Under the pieces are notes generated by a model. That model was not told where the DNA came from, did not search any database, and was given only the letters and a program-made list of their open reading frames with translations. DNA of 64,000 nucleotides, taken from positions 620,001 to 684,000 of the forward strand of contig CAVYNG010000001.1 of the NCBI GenBank assembly GCA_963769905.1, given 5' to 3'. How positions within the stretch are numbered: position 1 is the stretch's first letter; each line of letters starts with the position of its first letter. The DNA comes from Bog-756 sp963769905 (GTDB lineage: Bacteria > Actinomycetota > Acidimicrobiia > Acidimicrobiales > RAAP-2). Made by a program: the position numbers and the translations under genes. This document shows, piece by piece, positions 63,104 through 64,000 of this stretch.

Positions 63104-64000
63104 ATGGCCACCACGATGGTGCCCGATGCGACCCGGCGTCCCGAGGTCTTCCCGACCGAGCGGCTGCTCGACAACGGGATGTGCCGTCCGGAGCTGCGCC
63201 GTGACCTGCGCCGGATCGACGATGTGCGCAACGCGCTCACCGTCGCATCGGTGTGGGGCTGGGTCGCGCTGATCATCGGCGTCGCGGTGTGGCTCGACTC
63301 GCCGCTCGCCTACCTCGCGGCCTTCATTCTGATGGGGCCCATGTACGCGCGCTTCGCGATCTTGATGCACGAGGCGGCCCACAAGCTCCTCTTCACCAAC
63401 AAGCGCGTCAACGACTTCGTCGGGACCTGGCTCCTCGCCTACCCGACCTTCACTCCGATCTCGATCTACCGCCGTGGTCACTTCGCACACCACCGCGAGG
63501 AGTTCGGGGCGGGCGACCCGGACATCCGCTTCTACGGCGGCTACCCATGTGATCGAAGCGCGCTCCGCCGGCGGCTGGTGCGCGACGCGGTCGGGATCTC
63601 CGGTTGGAAGAACTTCACTCCGCTGTTCAAGTCCTTGAAGTCGAAGACCTTCCGACCGATCTCGCTCTCGATCCTCGGGACCCAAGTGGTGCTCTGGGCG
63701 GTCCTCTGGGCGACGACCGGTCGGTGGTGGATCTACCCGCTGCTCTGGTGGCTCCCCTGGATGACCCAGTGGCGGGTGCTCAACCGTCTCCGTTCGATCG
63801 CCGAGCACGGAGGGCTCGAGTCCGGCGGGGACCGACGGGTGACCACGCACCACGTGCGCCAGAGTTGGCTCGCTCGATTCTGGTTCGTGCCGTTCCACAC
63901 CGGTCTCCATCTCGCGCACCACGTCGACATGGGAGTTCCCTGGCGCAACCTACCGGCCTTCAACGCCGAATTGGAGCGCTCGGGCTATATCACCGACTCG
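63104..64000 (+). CDS. Membrane fatty acid desaturase, C-terminus cut by the window edge
   Basis: At least 299 residues. Histidine boxes HEAAHK, HFAHH and HLAHHVD in the usual order bind the di-iron site. Membrane segments lie between residues 45 and 85 and near 185-215. RFYGGYP and RRVTTHH are also like the family. Introduces a double bond into an acyl chain or acts as a related hydroxylase. Stop codon lies past base 64000. Confidence 0.9.
   Translation, partial: MATTMVPDATRRPEVFPTERLLDNGMCRPELRRDLRRIDDVRNALTVASVWGWVALIIGVAVWLDSPLAYLAAFILMGPMYARFAILMHEAAHKLLFTNKRVNDFVGTWLLAYPTFTPISIYRRGHFAHHREEFGAGDPDIRFYGGYPCDRSALRRRLVRDAVGISGWKNFTPLFKSLKSKTFRPISLSILGTQVVLWAVLWATTGRWWIYPLLWWLPWMTQWRVLNRLRSIAEHGGLESGGDRRVTTHHVRQSWLARFWFVPFHTGLHLAHHVDMGVPWRNLPAFNAELERSGYITDS

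Overview
The window is about 67% G+C and almost fully coding. It reads as chromosome of an actinobacterium, most likely an uncultivated member of the Acidimicrobiia. This is inferred from a dnaK-grpE-dnaJ-hspR-clpB operon with an HspR (HAIR) operator, a mycofactocin-type short-chain dehydrogenase, an F420-type luciferase-like oxidoreductase, a FusA2-type elongation factor, many GTG starts, and many genes whose -10 box sits six bases before the start codon (leaderless mRNAs). No rRNA, CRISPR array, insertion sequence or prophage was seen. There is one tRNA (Gly, CCC).

Layout. 1-4.5 kb: purine genes purA-purD-purB-purC on the minus strand, each overlapping the next by 4 bp. 4.5-11.6 kb: the HspR-controlled chaperone operon. 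11.6-16.7 kb: small membrane protein, VOC protein, STAS-like protein overlapping an ECF sigma factor tail to tail, phosphoglycerate mutase. 16.7-23.7 kb: amt-glnB, membrane proteins, a cyclic-nucleotide-binding protein, a large Fe-S reductase, dcd and tRNA-Gly. 23.9-32.4 kb: oxidoreductases and cell-surface proteins, including an RCC1-propeller lipoprotein and a 1102-residue repeat protein. 32.4-37.1 kb: MscL, PhyH-type dioxygenase, CutA, a thiolase/DUF35 pair and an SDR. 37.1-42.7 kb: an antiporter remnant, a class II aldolase/amidohydrolase pair, FusA2 and TauE. 43-57 kb: a catabolic district. 57-64 kb: small membrane proteins, an arylsulfatase, a mycofactocin-type SDR, a PaaX regulator and a fatty-acid desaturase that runs off the right edge.

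The most interesting region is 43-57 kb. A four-subunit 2-oxoacid:ferredoxin oxidoreductase (gamma-delta-alpha-beta) is translationally coupled to a D-2-hydroxyacid dehydrogenase, a sugar-phosphate-isomerase-like TIM barrel and a Gfo/Idh/MocA dehydrogenase. These are followed by an acetoacetate-decarboxylase-family protein, an SDR and ACMSD-like amidohydrolases. A perfect 15-bp palindrome lies across the -35 and spacer of its promoter. A diverged copy sits at the start of a nearby tetR gene that is divergent from an acyl-CoA synthetase gene. The layout suggests a TetR-controlled route from a hydroxyacid through a 2-oxoacid to an acyl-CoA; the substrate cannot be read from sequence.

At least five single-base frameshifts interrupt otherwise well-preserved genes: two in purB, and one each in a membrane protein, a class II aldolase and tetR. 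Three lie in C/G runs. They are probably uncorrected assembly errors, so these genes are listed as full-length with the break noted. The antiporter fragment is different: it has lost most of its middle and is a real gene remnant.
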